Assembly: GCA_037127255.1 (NCBI GenBank)
Contig: JBANSL010000002.1
Coordinates: 42,296,392-42,360,391 of the forward strand
Direction of reading: 5' to 3'
DNA from: Persicaria tinctoria
Lineage: Eukaryota > Streptophyta > Magnoliopsida > Caryophyllales > Polygonaceae
DNA length: 64,000 nt
Of the stretch, positions 1 to 10,946 are shown piece after piece (position 1 is the first letter of the stretch; each line of letters starts with the position of its first letter). The notes under the pieces are model-generated. The model saw only the letters and a program-made list of their open reading frames with translations. It made no database searches and was not told where the DNA came from. The position numbers were made by a program, and so were the translations under genes.

Positions 1-697
1 GCTGTCCATGAGTAGGGCAAGATCGCAGAAGTTCCTTGTAGCGCTCCCATGCTTTTGCCAGCGGTTCCCCTTGCTTCTGTTTGAAGGCGGTGATTCTCTG
101 GCGGAGATGTGCTGTTTTAGCAGGTGGGAAGAATTTGTTCAGAAACTCTTGCTCTACTTGGGCCCAGGTTGTGAGTGATCTTGCTTTCAGCCCTTCCAGC
201 CATTTCAGTGCAGGCCCAGCGAGAGACCAACGAAAAGATTTCAACTTGACATATTCCAGGGTTGTACCTTCAGCAATAGTACGGCACATGTCAGAAAAGT
301 TTGTAATATGCTCAAGAGGACACTCATTAAATCTACCATAGAAGGCATTATTTTTCAGCTCTATAAGAAATTAAGTGCGAATTTCAAAAGAGTTTTCAGG
401 GATTAGAATCGCCGATTCAGGCACGACGAGAGTAGGATGCATGTAGTCCTCTGCCGTGGTTGGATATTGGGCAAGCTCATCTTGTGCTTGTTCCCTTGCT
501 GCTCTCTCAGCGGTGATAGCAGCATCTTTAGCGGCGATAGCAGCATCCTTTGCAGCTAATTCCCTGCTAAGTCTAGCGACCAGCTGTTCCTGTGTCTCTG
601 CGGCCGTCATGATCCTTTTGAGTTTAGAGTGGATGTGTAGGTAGCGCTAAGGTTCATCTAAGCTGTCAAACTCAGGTGTTTGACCAGAACGACGCAT
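1..697 (-). pseudogene. gag N-terminal part of Gypsy copy A1, with nonsense mutations
   Basis: Minus-strand gag beginning at the ATG at 697 and running off the left edge. It matches the start of the long gag ORF at 32719: an N-terminal helical, alanine-rich segment, then the conserved retrotransposon gag region. Two in-frame stops are visible against that copy: one about 16 codons in (near 649) and one at about 371-373, where a Gln codon has become TAA. An apparent internal start at 610 is only the re-opening after the first stop. Gag forms the virus-like particle of the element; this copy cannot make it. No other role is suggested. Confidence 0.85.
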
Positions 698-760
698 ACA
701 CCTGAAAAGTAACTCAAAGAAACAGTGAGAACTGACTACCTAAGGCGCGAATGATTGCTT

Positions 761-776
761 CCCCGGCAACGGCGCA
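761..776 (-). other. Primer-binding site, tRNA-Asp type
   Basis: On the minus strand this reads TGCGCCGTTGCCGGGG directly downstream of the LTR end. It matches the 3' end of plant tRNA-Asp apart from a missing base near the 5' end compared with the intact copy at 32639. This PBS is typical of Athila/Tat Gypsy elements. Confidence 0.85.
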
Positions 777-2485
777 GATTTGTTGTTTGAAGGAGGATGG
801 TCAAGTATGAAATAACTATGAAATAAAGTTCAGACTGACTTCCTTGTCTCGGCAAATAAATACAAGACTTCCTCCCGTTGTAGTAAGAGAAAATCAGGAT
901 CGAATCCACGAGGAAGCACGTCAGCAGTTCTTAGGTAGCTGTAAATTCTCACGGACAAGGCAGCAGAAGGACAGAAACACAGAAAGGAAAGAAACAAATA
1001 AACTCGGCAAGGGCAACTAAAACAAAAGCAAAGAACAAAGTAAGACAAGAAAGCAAAGCAAAACAAAAACGAAAAGCAAAGGCAAAGTCGTACTCGATCT
1101 CGACAACATCTCCTCGAGATTGACAAGACAGTGAACAACAGAAAGTGAAAATCGACGAAAACAGAAGAAAACCAACTCGACCTAGACCAAGTCCTACTCG
1201 ATCTCGACGACAGCTTCCTCGAGATCGACAAAGCACTACTCTAGGTCGACAAGAAAGACAGAAAATATAAATTGCAGAATTCGAACCAAAACTCAGAAAT
1301 TCGACAGAAATAAACTCAATATAATAAAATACTTCCAAGACCAGGGTATCAACACCACAACGATAACCATGCAAAGTAACACATAAAGGCACAAAAGATC
1401 ATGCTTTCCATCAAATAACTTTCGTCATTAACAAATAGGCATATTGAGGCTTTCGCATAAACCCTAATTGTTACTAACCCTTTTCACATAATTAATTCAT
1501 GTTGCATTAAGATCACTTTCGCTTCAATAATACAAACAAGGATCACCTTCAACTCTCGCAAAAGAATCATGCTCATAGGGATAGAAGATGAATTGCACAA
1601 AAAGATCTGACCTTTATCGCATCGCCTCACATGGCCACCGTCGGGCTCACCCCAGCCCCAGAAGTGGGTGGACTACTCACGCCTCATTGCAGTAACAGAC
1701 ATTGATTGATGAAAAGAACTAAATTGCGTTAAAACTAAATTCAAAAGCCTTTACAATCCTGGCAATCAACTTTCGCTGAAAGCCAAAACCTTAAAACCCT
1801 TAGAACTCCTAAAACTATCTCTGTGGAACTACTTGTTTCTCTCTGAAATTGAATATATGAAAAACCAGCCCCAAGGGCTTTATTTATAGCCTTCATTCCC
1901 TAGCTATTCTAGGAAAGAAGATATCTATCTCCATCTAAAATTATATCTAAAACTTGAAAGGATAAATAAATAGTTTTATGGAAATAAATCTAAAAGGAAA
2001 AGATAAAACTAAATAGGTAAGTCTTCATGTCTTGATAGATCTTGTCTCCTTGATGATAGAACATGATGGAATCGGATAGAATTTCGGCCAAATCGACTCC
2101 TTCGCGCCCAAGGAATCTCAATTCTACTCGGACAGGTCTCGTCGAGAAGTTTTTGGAAACGGCTCTACTCGACCTCGACCACGGCTCGTCGACCTCGAGT
2201 AGGGTGGTTCGTCGACTGGACTTCCTCGGCTAGATCTGCTCGATGTGGCTCGGACTTGGTTCACAGGACTCGTCGACCTCGAGTAGCTCTTGTCGACTTG
2301 TCATCGACTAGGTCTCCTCGGTTGGTTCTACTCGACAAGGCTCGGACAAGGCTCCTCAGGCTCTCGTCGATCTCGACAAGCCCTAGTCGACCTCGAGTAG
2401 ACTGGCTTGCCGACTAGGTCTTCTCGATTGACTCTACTCGATGGACTCCGGATCTGGACTCAGGTGCTCGTCGACCTCGACAAAT

Positions 2486-3926
2486 TGATGAGCGGTTTTC
2501 AGTCGCATAAACCGTATCAAAATAAAACTCAAACCTACACACTAGTATAGCAAGCAAGTAAGAGGTCGATCCCACAGAGAATCAAGTATTTCTCAGCAAT
2601 GTGTATTTACCAATTAGTAGAAAGGGGGGGTTTTGGTTGATTGAGATTGAAAAAAAAAACAAAATAAAATAAAAACAAATAATGCAAAACAAATTAGAGA
2701 AGATCGCTCTACCTACAACTATCCACTTTATTTGTTTGAATTGATATTGTAACTTCCTCTTGTCCTTTTAGTCTTCCTATGAATGCCCTTGTCCCGACCT
2801 AATATAGTTACTAGTCCAATCAGTCCTAGAAACCCTTATCAATCGAACAGTCCCTAAAGAAGGATTTAACCCAATTGATAGCTTTAAGTTCAGAGATTAG
2901 CCAAGGTATTTGCAGTCCCTAAAGAAGGATTTAACAACACATTCAACTTCCTACTCATTCAATTAGTTCAATCAGCCCTAAAGGAACAAGTTTGCCACTT
3001 AGGTTAAGGTTCACAATCAGGAATCTACAAAACCTTAGCGATTGAATTGATCTAACGAGTTGGCCAGACGAGATAGAACAAATCAATAATTAATTAAGCA
3101 CAAAGAAGTTGAAGCATTCACAAATAGGAAACTAGGAAACAAGATTCAGAAACTCACAATCAATCCAAATAAAGCTTCAAATTGCAAGTAGAACGAAGAG
3201 AGTTTACTCGCCCATGGCGAACATCGCTCTCTCTCTAATTGTGTGATGAAAAGTAGAATGGAATAGAAGTTAATGAAAAATAACATAAAAGTGGCCTAAT
3301 AAAAAGATCCAAGTCGGCCTCCAAAAAGAACACATAAAAAACTAGGGTTTTCCAAAACGGCGCTGCGCTGATGACCCGTGCGGCGGGCGCCGCAAAGTTG
3401 CGGCGGGCGCGGCAAACCATGCGGCGGGCGCAGCATGAATACCGCCCCTGGCGGCGGGCGCGGCAAACCATGCGGCGGGCGCTGCATTGGTCTTTCACGG
3501 AAATTCCGTCTTGAATCAGCTCTCGACGTCAACATGAAAGTTGTAGCTCTCTGAAAGAGCTTTCCAACGCATGGTCATAATAGTCGATCGGACAACCGAG
3601 GCCTCCAGAAAGTGCAAAACAAGTTCAGCATGTCTGGCGACAACTTCTGCAGACTTGTTCTTCGTTTAGGTTCGCTTCTTCTTCTCAGGACCTCTTGAGA
3701 TCTTCATGTAAGCTTCTTCGATCAACTAGACATTCTAATCCAATGCGTTATCAACCCATGTCTCCTCCTCGGATCCACGATTACCTGAAATAATCAATAA
3801 AAACGTGTAGATTCCGACTCCACCAACATAGAAAGCAAATATGCAAATTCTACTTAAATCATGCATGATATGCATCATAACTAAGCTAAATGCAACCTAT
3901 TATAACTCTCTAAATGCATGCTATCA
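2486..3926. mobile_element. Solo LTR (family C) nested in the Gypsy A1 LTR
   Basis: A 1441-bp block with TGAT...ATCA ends interrupts the A1 LTR: sequence matching the 47207 LTR stops at 2485 and resumes at 3927. The flanking 5-mers (CAAAT and GTCCT) do not match, so the target duplication is lost or the copy arose by recombination. No coding domain is present. The text near 2560-2590 resembles the U5 end of Athila/Tat LTRs read in reverse, suggesting minus orientation, but the shared AAGTTGTAG module (3537-3620) is in the plus direction, so orientation is left open. Confidence 0.75.
3378..3487. repeat. GC-rich array of about 20-bp units in the family C LTR
   Basis: Five copies of a unit starting GCGGCGGGCG, spaced about 20-30 bp, in otherwise AT-richer LTR sequence. 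A similar GC-rich array of about 21-bp units lies in the Gypsy B LTRs near 29070-29130 and 40465-40520. Confidence 0.8.
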
Positions 3927-4067
3927 GTCCTCGAGATCGACTAGAGCGGTGTCCTTCCTTTCCGCTTCCGCGAGTTGCCTCTTCCGCTGGCAGCGAGTTT
4001 TTCCGCGGCAGCGAGCGATCCGCTGCAGCGAGTCGAGTAGCTGGCAGCGAGTGCTCCTGGTCATCCT

Positions 4068-4223
4068 CGTCAACCCCGGGCGTGGCGCTGAGGCTTCGTC
4101 AACCCCGGGCGTGGCGCTGAGGCTTCGTCAACCCCGGGCGTGGCGCTGAGGCTTCGTCAACCCCGGGCGTGGCGCTGAGGCTTCGTCTTCTTCTCGTCAA
4201 CCCCGGGCGTGGCGCTGAGGCTT
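4068..4223. repeat. 29-bp minisatellite, five units
   Basis: Four contiguous identical 29-bp units begin at 4068, 4097, 4126 and 4155. After an 11-bp spacer (CGTCTTCTTCT) a fifth unit occupies 4195-4223. The solo LTR at 47207 has only one diverged unit here, so the array expanded in this copy. Confidence 0.92.
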
Positions 4224-4620
4224 CGTCGATCTCGACCAGTGGTCCTCGAGATCGAGTAGGGTCCAGAGCCGGGTTGGTCTGGCTTGCTCGATCAGGCTCT
4301 GCTCGACCAAGGTTGCTCGGACAGGCTCGTCTATGTCGAGTAAGGCCTACTCGAGATCGAGTAGCCTTGACTCTCAGACTGGTTCCGCTGCTTTGACCTT
4401 GGACTTCTGTAGTTGTTTTCCGAGCTTTTCCGACCTTCTATAGAATTGCTGTAAAATGCCTCGATTTCTGCGAATTAAACAGAAACTGGTGTAGATTCCA
4501 TAATTTGGCAAATAAACATAAACTACATAGATTCTGTACTATCTAAACCCAAATGAATGTAATGTATACAGAAATCGATATAAAAGTTACTGTAAAACAT
4601 GGCAGATTCAGCTCACAACA

Positions 4621-6801
4621 ATGACCGAGTCTCCAGTGCCAGAGCTTTGGATCGTCCGTCAAAGAAATTTAGACAGGTTAAGCTTCCTTGTGCCACTTGA
4701 TCAGCATTTACGGCGTATATGTTGTTGTAATGATATGCAGTCAATATAACTTCACCTGTATCATCTCTGCACACTAAACATCTTTTCTTGTTAAATCTGA
4801 TATTGTTGCCACTATCACATAATTGAGAGACACTAAGCAAATTATACTTTAAACCATTAACAAGATAGACATTTTTAATACTATGGCTGGAATCACTTCC
4901 AACACTACCAATACCAACGATGTCACATTTTCCTTTGTCACCAAGAGTGATTGTTCCCGTGGATTTCTCCTTTAGATCATGAAAGAGAGAGCTCTTCCCA
5001 CTCATATGCCTCGAGCATCCACTATCAATAATCCATTTGTGATCTTTCACCTTGGTGATCTCCTGCAAGACAATCATCAACCTTTGTGGCTAGACCAATA
5101 AGCAAATTTGGATTCATTGTTGGGGTAAACCATATTTGGTAAAATAGTGCCTTTTTGAACCCAAACTTGTGTTATTCGTTCTTTTCTCAAATGAACAGGA
5201 AATGTATTGCGAATAATAGATGGATCCTTTCTTCTATAAGGGCAGGTCTCTTTTACATGTCCCTTTCTAGCACAATGGTGACTTATAGGAGAGGTTCTGC
5301 TTCCTTTTGCCTTTACAAAAGTGGTAATGTGTTGCTTCTTTAAAAACTTTGGATTGTAACCAATACCACTTTTGTTTAGAGAGCTTTGTTGCTCACCTAA
5401 CATCCTATCGAGAGTACATTTGGATTTGGTAAAACTTATGAGGGCTGTCTATTGGTCTTGAATCTTATTATTCAGGGAGATCTTCTCGTTCTCTAAGTCA
5501 TGATGCTCATTTCTTAGAGAGGAGAGATCTTGCTTGAGTTCAGATTTCTTCGAGTCAAGCGTCTTGACTTTAATATCAAGACCTGAATAAGAAGCTTCAA
5601 GACCTTTGACCCTCATAGACAGATCCTCAATAGCTCTTTCCTGGTCCACAGTTCTCTTAATAAGAATGTTAGTTTGGGCAATAAGCTTCTCTTCATTGGC
5701 AATCATATTCGAAAGGAATTCTGATAATACCTCTTTTGGACATTCTATAAGTTCTCTTACAGTAGCTTCAAGCTTTTCATCGTGGGATTCATCTTCTGAG
5801 GCCATAAGACAAATGTTTGCCTTCTCATCGTCGGAGTCAGAGTCGCTCAAAGTTTCCACCATGGCTTTCTTTTTCCATCTATCGCCTTTCTTGAACTGGC
5901 TCTTCGTCTTTTGAGGGCAATCTTTTACAAGATGATCTCGAATTTTAGAAGACTCTGATTCATCCTTGTTGTTGAATTGCTTCTTCATCTTGAGGATTCA
6001 AGAAAGACCCCTTGTAATGAGATCAAAGGGATCATCCTCATCATCATCCTCATCTTCAGAATCAGACACATCTTTCGGCTCATCCTTCTTAGACTTGAGC
6101 GCTAAGTTCTTGGTGTTTGTTGGAAGTTCTCCATCGTCTTCATTAAGGATCATCTCGTGAGTGATCAGCTTCCCATGCAGGTCATCTAGGGGTAGAGTGG
6201 TGAGGTCCTGTGCTTCCTCTATAACTGTTACTTTTGGACCCCATTTCTCTTTTGGAAGGCACCTCGGTATCTTCCTCACTTTCTCAACGTTGGTAAAGCT
6301 CTTGCCGAGAGAGTCAAGGTTGTTGGTGATCTCTGTGAATCATGTAAACATGGCCTTGATTGTCTCATCAGGCTTCATCTTGAAGAGCTCGTACTTTCGA
6401 AGGAAGATGCTGATCTTGGTGTCTTTTACTTGGCTCGTTCCTTCATAGGTGACGACCAGTTTGTCCCAAATCTCTTTAGCTAACCTACAAGATGAAATAC
6501 GATTAAACTCATCAGTGTTAAGACCACATTAAAGTAGGTTAATAGCCCTGTAGTTTTTGGAGACAAGTTCAAGATCTGCTTGGTTGTATTCGGACTCCTT
6601 CTTTGCAACTTTGGTATCGTTTGGTCCATCTTTCTCTGGAATCTTCAGACCATTCTCTATAATGTTCCAAAGTTCCAGATCTTGGTCTATGATGAACATT
6701 TTCATCAAGGATCTCCAGTGGACAAAGTTGTTTCCTACAAAGAGTGGTGGTCTAAGGGTAGACCTTCCCTGTGCAAATCCTCCGCTTGCTTCACCGGACA
6801 T
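4621..6801 (-). pseudogene. Copia gag-protease remnant (element B)
   Basis: Begins at the ATG at 6801 (MSGEASGGF...) and runs leftward. Recognisable in order: gag domain opening (6529-6801), rest of gag with an acidic linker (5998-6279), a coiled coil (5449-5988), a zinc knuckle of the CxxCxxxxHxxxxC type with the first Cys replaced by His (about 5250-5290), and an aspartic protease with intact DSG followed by the start of the GAG-pre-integrase region (4621-5080). These pieces lie in different frames separated by stops (for example near 6340, 5990 and 5445), so it is a pseudogene. The protease-side ORF is truncated by the Gypsy LTR. Confidence 0.85.
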
Positions 6802-6845
6802 GATCGAAAACTCACAAGATTGTTAGATCAAAAACAGTGAGTAAA

Positions 6846-6857
6846 GCTCTGATACCA
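6846..6857 (-). other. Primer-binding site, initiator tRNA-Met type
   Basis: Minus-strand TGGTATCAGAGC two bases inside the LTR, the standard Copia PBS. Confidence 0.92.
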
Positions 6858-6859
6858 AT

Positions 6860-7817
6860 TGAAAGTTCGACAATGTAAAACAAAGTAATATAGAAATACT
6901 CTAGAAGGGGGGTTGAATAGAGTATGCCGGTTTTTCGCAGATAGTCTCAAGACTTTTGAAGCTCGTGCAAAACCCTTTGAGATTAGACTTAGTCTTTTCT
7001 CTGAAAACCTGAATCACAATGTTAAACAATCGAACCAAGTGCAGAAATAAGGTAAAACAATAAAGTAAAGGACGCAACGAATTGTTAACGAGGTTCGGCA
7101 CGAACTTGGCCTACGTCCCCGCCTAGGGTTCTTCCATAACCCTAGGATTCAACAGGCTTTATCGATTCACAAAGCTTAGGATCCTAATAGCTCACCGAGA
7201 AGCCTCTCTCCTATACAATTGCAATCTAGTCAACTCACGTTCCCTTGGAGTCCTAGACCAATCTAGAAGAGCCCAACCTCTCTCATCTATCTAGTACAAT
7301 CCTCTTACTCTCGAGAATCAATAGCCTAGTGCCCACTTCTTGAGTTATAAACTCTCGAGTATAACACTCTCTCAAAATATATCCTATAAGCTCACTTTGT
7401 ATCTCTCAAATGCTTTGAAACAAAATATAAGACTCTTAAGAACAAGCAGAGAGAACACGCTGAAGAGAGATCGTAAACTTGAGGGCTGATTGTGCAATGA
7501 TCTTCATGAATGTACTTCCCTCTCTCTCTTCTTCATCTCCTTTATATAGTGAAGATCATCGGCGCCACTTGAGGAAGGAATCTTCTCCAACGGCTATTAG
7601 AGATCATGGCAATCTTCACAATCTTCTATTCTGGGAAACTCCGAAGCCATGATCCACCAGATTTGATCTTCACGTCTTTTAGCTTAAGGAATGAGATATC
7701 TTCGAAAACCTTGCTGTATGGTTAGTATATAATGTATATAATAATATTCGGAAACCATACATAAATAATATAAGATAATAATAACATAAAATACAGGTTT
7801 TGTGTTTCATCAAAACA
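6860..7817 (-). repeat. 5' LTR of Copia element B (958 bp)
   Basis: Minus-strand LTR starting TGTTTTGATG at 7817 and ending CA at 6860, next to the PBS. It contains the GGGGGGTTGAATAGAG stretch common in SIRE-type LTRs. The right boundary is where hAT transposase coding sequence begins. Confidence 0.75.
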
Positions 7818-9548
7818 GTTGTCGCTTCAAGACCTTTGACACAAACTGTCCGGCAAAGCCTTTGAAACTAATTCCGATTTTCATCAAAGGGAGTGGAGTT
7901 ATCAAATAGGTTTGCCGTGATGCTCTTCCATGCACTGAGTTTCAAGTTAGCATTATAAAACTTCTTTAGAAATACACAAAAGGCTTGTGCATTCCTCCAA
8001 TCATCATAACTTGGAGGCCCAACCCTTTTCTTCCCAGCTTTATCTTTCTCTTCAAAATAGCTCTTGAATGCAGGATCCTCTTCTGCCATTCTGTTGAATG
8101 TTTGCTCATAGGTCAATGCAGCTTCGAGCATAAAATATGTGATATTCCATCTTGTAACGACATCTAATGTAACATTAGCATTTTTCCGACACTGTTCCAA
8201 TACCGCAAACTCCCTAAACTTGTCAAGTCACTGAGAAGAAGACCTAACATACTTTGCACAATTCCATATCGTTGTAATTCCATCCTCTAACTCCTTCAAA
8301 CCATCCTTCACAATCAGATTAATAATGTGGCATGAACATCTCATATGCACAAAATCACCATCGAACATCAAAGTCTTATAACTTGCAAGCCTTCTTTTCA
8401 TGTATACCACAACCACATCATTGGCACTAGCGTTGTCCACTATTATCGTAAACACTTTCGTGATCTCCCATTCCCTCAAACATTGCTCTATCATCCTACC
8501 AATGTCATCCCCTTTGTGACTAGTGATATTGCAAAAGCTAATAATCCTTTTATGAAGCTTCCAATCAGCATCCAGAAAATGCACAGTCAAAACCATGTAG
8601 TTAATATTCTAAATGGATGTCCAAGTATCAGTTGTGATACTTACCCTTGTGCGACTCTCCTTTAGTTGGCTCATCAGAGTAGCCTTCTCTAAGTTATACT
8701 TGTCCAAGACACCCTTTGCAATTTGCTTCCTATTTACGGGTTTCCAGTTAGGCTCCATCTCCTTGCAAAAAGCCAATAATCCTTCTTTCTCTACAAACCG
8801 AAAGGGGAGTTCATCCTTGATAAGCATTTCAATACACCTATCATCACATCTCTTCTTATTATACTTGTGGTATCCAGTGCCTCCAGTCACTATTCTAAAA
8901 AAACCATTCAAGACCCGCCTAGACCCCCGCCTAAACCCTTGAACTCGCCCCACCACCAAGGTCGTCAAAACCCGCATAGAGAGCAAAGCTCCGCCATGAA
9001 ATCCACCTAGACCCCACCTAGCCCCTTGAATCTACCCTACCGCCAAGGACCCAACAAGCGTTTTTTGGAACATTGCCTCCAGTAATATTACTTGGTGTCA
9101 ACTTCGATTGTTTCAGATCCTTTTCACACAAAGGGTGAAGCTTGCACTTCCTAGCATGGTTCCACATTAAGCTAGTCTCATTCTTCTGTTTATCACACAC
9201 CACTCTATCACCACAATAGTTGCAGGTGCACCATTTTGGATCAATTTCCTCAGTACCTGGGACCTTACACTTTATAAAATGATCCCACAAAAGGCTTTTA
9301 TTTGATGGCTGTTTCCTTTTCTTAACAACTGGTGGGGGACGATTCAATGCAACTGGTGGTTGAGGTTGCCCTGCCAAGGGAGCAGTGGTCTCCACATTTG
9401 CAGAAGATTTAATTGATGGGTTAGGACCGCAGACACATGTGTGAGTTTGTGAAGAATGCATATCCATATTAATTCTTATTCCTGCAAAAATAAGAAAAAT
9501 ATTAAACTGAGAGAGCAAGCATCGACCCATGAATTTTGCCTTTTTCAA
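7818..9548 (-). pseudogene. hAT transposase (BED zinc finger, RICESLEEPER-like), truncated
   Basis: Transposase remains in order on the minus strand: a BED zinc finger (about 9100-9320, CxxC at CTCNYCGD and a downstream H...C pair), the DELPFRFVEKEG motif usual in plant hAT transposases (about 8800), the catalytic-core region with TDTWTS and the DNASAND motif (about 8450 and 8615), and a downstream stretch to 7868. The C-terminal hAT dimerisation domain is missing because of the Copia insertion. An in-frame interruption at 8888-9073 is a MITE. Short frame breaks near 8600 and 8225 show decay. hAT transposases cut and paste DNA in the nucleus; this one is non-functional. Confidence 0.85.
8888..9073. 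mobile_element. MITE of 186 bp inside the hAT transposase
   Basis: Flanked by a perfect 10-bp direct repeat TGCCTCCAGT at 8878-8887 and 9074-9083. Outside it the transposase reading is continuous. The ends resemble each other as an imperfect inverted repeat (TTCTAAAAAA at the left; a similar run ending in TTTTTTGGAA at the right). The interior holds two related CGCCTAGACCCC-like blocks. It matches the well-known plant hAT-type MITE style (TTCTAAAAAACG...CGCCTAGG). The 8-10 bp repeat fits hAT or Mutator. Confidence 0.78.
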
Positions 9549-10279
9549 GTTATAAGAAAAATATTGAACTCAAAGAGGAAGCATCAAGCCATCAACTTTG
9601 ACTCTTTCATGTAATAAGAAAAATATTAAACTCAAAGAAGAAGCATCAACCCATCAATTTCGACTCTTTCAAGTAAAAGAACGAACAAGAGATTGTACAG
9701 AGAGGAATGCATGAGGAGATTGAAACTTATCGGGGTGATAAACTTGCACCTATATATTGGCAAAATTCTCAATTGAAGAATTGAAGAACTTTACTCACCT
9801 GAGACTAGAGAGAAGGTCGGAGCATGTGTGGCTGGCTGTCAACTAAGTGATAAACAGATTGAGCAATAGAATTGAAAACCCTAAGCGGAGAGACGGTGGA
9901 GTGAAATTTGATTTTTGAATTGTGAAACTAAAAGACACTGATGAATGAAGATGAAGAGTCAAAGGCAAAGAGAAATCAGAGAATAATACTCTAGAAAACT
10001 AGAGTCTAGGGGAATAGGTATTAGGAATTGATCTTTTGCGCCAAAAATCTTTCCCCTGTTTCTATTCTTGAATTAATTTATATATATATATATATATATA
10101 ATCGGTTGGTAATGGTAATACCAATTTCGCCAACCTCATTACCATTACCAACCGAGTTTGATGAATTGGTTCGGTAATACCGTACCAATATAATTGGTAA
10201 CCAATTTAATCGGTGCCAATTTAAATTGGTTCGGTTGGTATGGAATTGGTTGGTTTGTATTGGTAGATTTGACCCAACC

Positions 10280-10742
10280 CTAAGAATTTTCCAAAGAAGT
10301 TTTAGCTGGAGAGCTTCATTCATGTCTTTGGTTTTTCTAATTCCCAATCCTCCACTCGCTTTTGATTTACATATTTTGTCCCAGTTGGGCTATGCTTAGC
10401 ATCTTTGTTCCAAAAAAAGGTTCTGTTGATTTGATCTAATTGTTTATGGACCGCTATCGGGAGCATGAAGCTCTGCATCGAGTATAATGGTTTTGATGAT
10501 AGATTAGACACTATTAGGGTTGCTCTGCCTTGTTGTGATAGGGCATTTGCACGTCATTTGCTCAATTGATCTTTAGATTTGCATATCATTTCTCCAAAAG
10601 TTTCTTTGGTAACCCTCTCATTTATGATGGGACAACCTAGGTATTTTTCAGATTTCGTTCTAGGGGTATGTTCAGTATTCCTTCTAGATCTCGGCCTCTT
10701 GATCTGGGAATTCTTGGGGTGGTTTGAAAGGACGACTTTCAA
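10280..10742 (-). pseudogene. LINE reverse-transcriptase C-terminal fragment
   Basis: Minus-strand remnant of a plant L1-type LINE. Readable pieces include the post-RT motif EKYLGCPI (about 10630), the thumb region PLYSMQSFMLPIAV with DQINRTFFWNK (about 10415-10490), and LGIRKTKDMNEALQLKLLWKIL (about 10285-10340). Frame breaks and stops separate them. The hAT terminus cuts it on the left at 10279; on the right it meets the PGP-synthase fragment with 7 bases (TTTCAAG) shared by both. Confidence 0.82.
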
Positions 10743-10946
10743 GTATTATTAAACCACAAGGAAAGATCTCCTTACACGGCTAAAGTTTACTGTCTTCCTA
10801 TTCTATACTAATTGTTCTCTCACCATCTGGTTACTTGGAACTATATGTTGCAGCTTTGGCCGGCCAGATGCCCTTGTAGCTTCTGGTGTTATGTTACTTT
10901 ATGTCTCAGCTTGGCTTGCTGTATGGTCCCTAATTGTATATATGAA
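10737..10946 (+). pseudogene. Duplicated fragment of the PGP-synthase gene (intron 6 end plus part of exon 7)
   Basis: This 210-bp stretch matches 60827-61038 in the downstream phosphatidylglycerophosphate synthase gene: the end of intron 6, the TGCAG acceptor and the first 93 bases of the last exon. The exon part looks identical; the intron part has about six substitutions and a 2-bp deletion. It has no start, no other exons and no stop of its own, so it is a captured gene fragment. Its left edge abuts a LINE fragment. Confidence 0.93.

Larger units (their letters stand above)
1..4620 (-). mobile_element. Athila/Tat-like Gypsy element (copy A1), 5' part only
   Basis: Read on the minus strand this is the 5' LTR, primer-binding site and start of gag of the same Gypsy family as the element at 30514-38699. 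The rest lies beyond the left edge of the window. The LTR start (TGTTGTGAGC) is at 4620 and its end at 781, followed by the PBS and gag. The LTR measures 3840 bp, but 1441 bp of that is a second LTR inserted at 2486-3926; without it the length (about 2.4 kb) agrees with the 2329-bp solo LTR at 47207. It sits inside the protease region of the Copia element to its right; the flanking 5 bases are ATGAC (4621-4625), and their partner is outside the window. Family assignment is established knowledge from the tRNA-Asp PBS and gag type; nesting order is read directly. Confidence 0.88.
781..4620 (-). repeat. 5' LTR of Gypsy copy A1 (interrupted)
   Basis: LTR with TG...CA ends on the minus strand. It carries dense TCGA-rich words (about 1085-1260, 2120-2480, 3930-4380), a TATA-like stretch near 1883 in the region matching the TATA box of the intact copy, and a 29-bp minisatellite at 4068-4223. 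Short ORFs at 830-1392 are shadows of this LTR. Confidence 0.88.
4621..7817 (-). mobile_element. SIRE-like Copia element B, 5' part, degenerate
   Basis: Minus-strand Copia element made of an LTR (6860-7817), an initiator-Met PBS (6846-6857) and a decayed gag to protease region (4621-6801). It is cut off at 4620 by Gypsy A1, and its remaining pol is outside the window. The gag carries an acidic/serine-rich and coiled-coil stretch after the nucleocapsid region, typical of SIRE/Maximus Copia elements. It interrupts the hAT transposase to its right. The bases beyond the LTR are GTTGT (7818-7822); their partner is not visible. Confidence 0.85.
7818..10279 (-). mobile_element. hAT DNA transposon, 5' part
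   Basis: Minus-strand hAT element bounded on the right by sequence reading TAGGGTTGGGTC on the minus strand (about 10270-10279), where LINE coding sequence stops. That is a plausible hAT terminus. The subterminal region (10100-10279) is rich in repeated ACCAA/TTGGT words, typical of hAT transposase-binding ends, and a TA microsatellite lies at 10080-10100. The element is cut at 7818 by Copia element B, so its other end is not visible. The 8-bp target duplication cannot be checked. Confidence 0.7.

Noticed and set aside
830..1392. Cys/Phe-rich minus-strand ORFs
   Set aside because: These are frames through TC-rich U5 sequence of the Gypsy A1 LTR.
5594..5610. 17-bp match GCTTCAAGACCTTTGAC between Copia B gag and the hAT side at 7824-7840
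   Set aside because: Both sides fit their own coding context; no flanking homology, so probably chance or a tiny repair copy.
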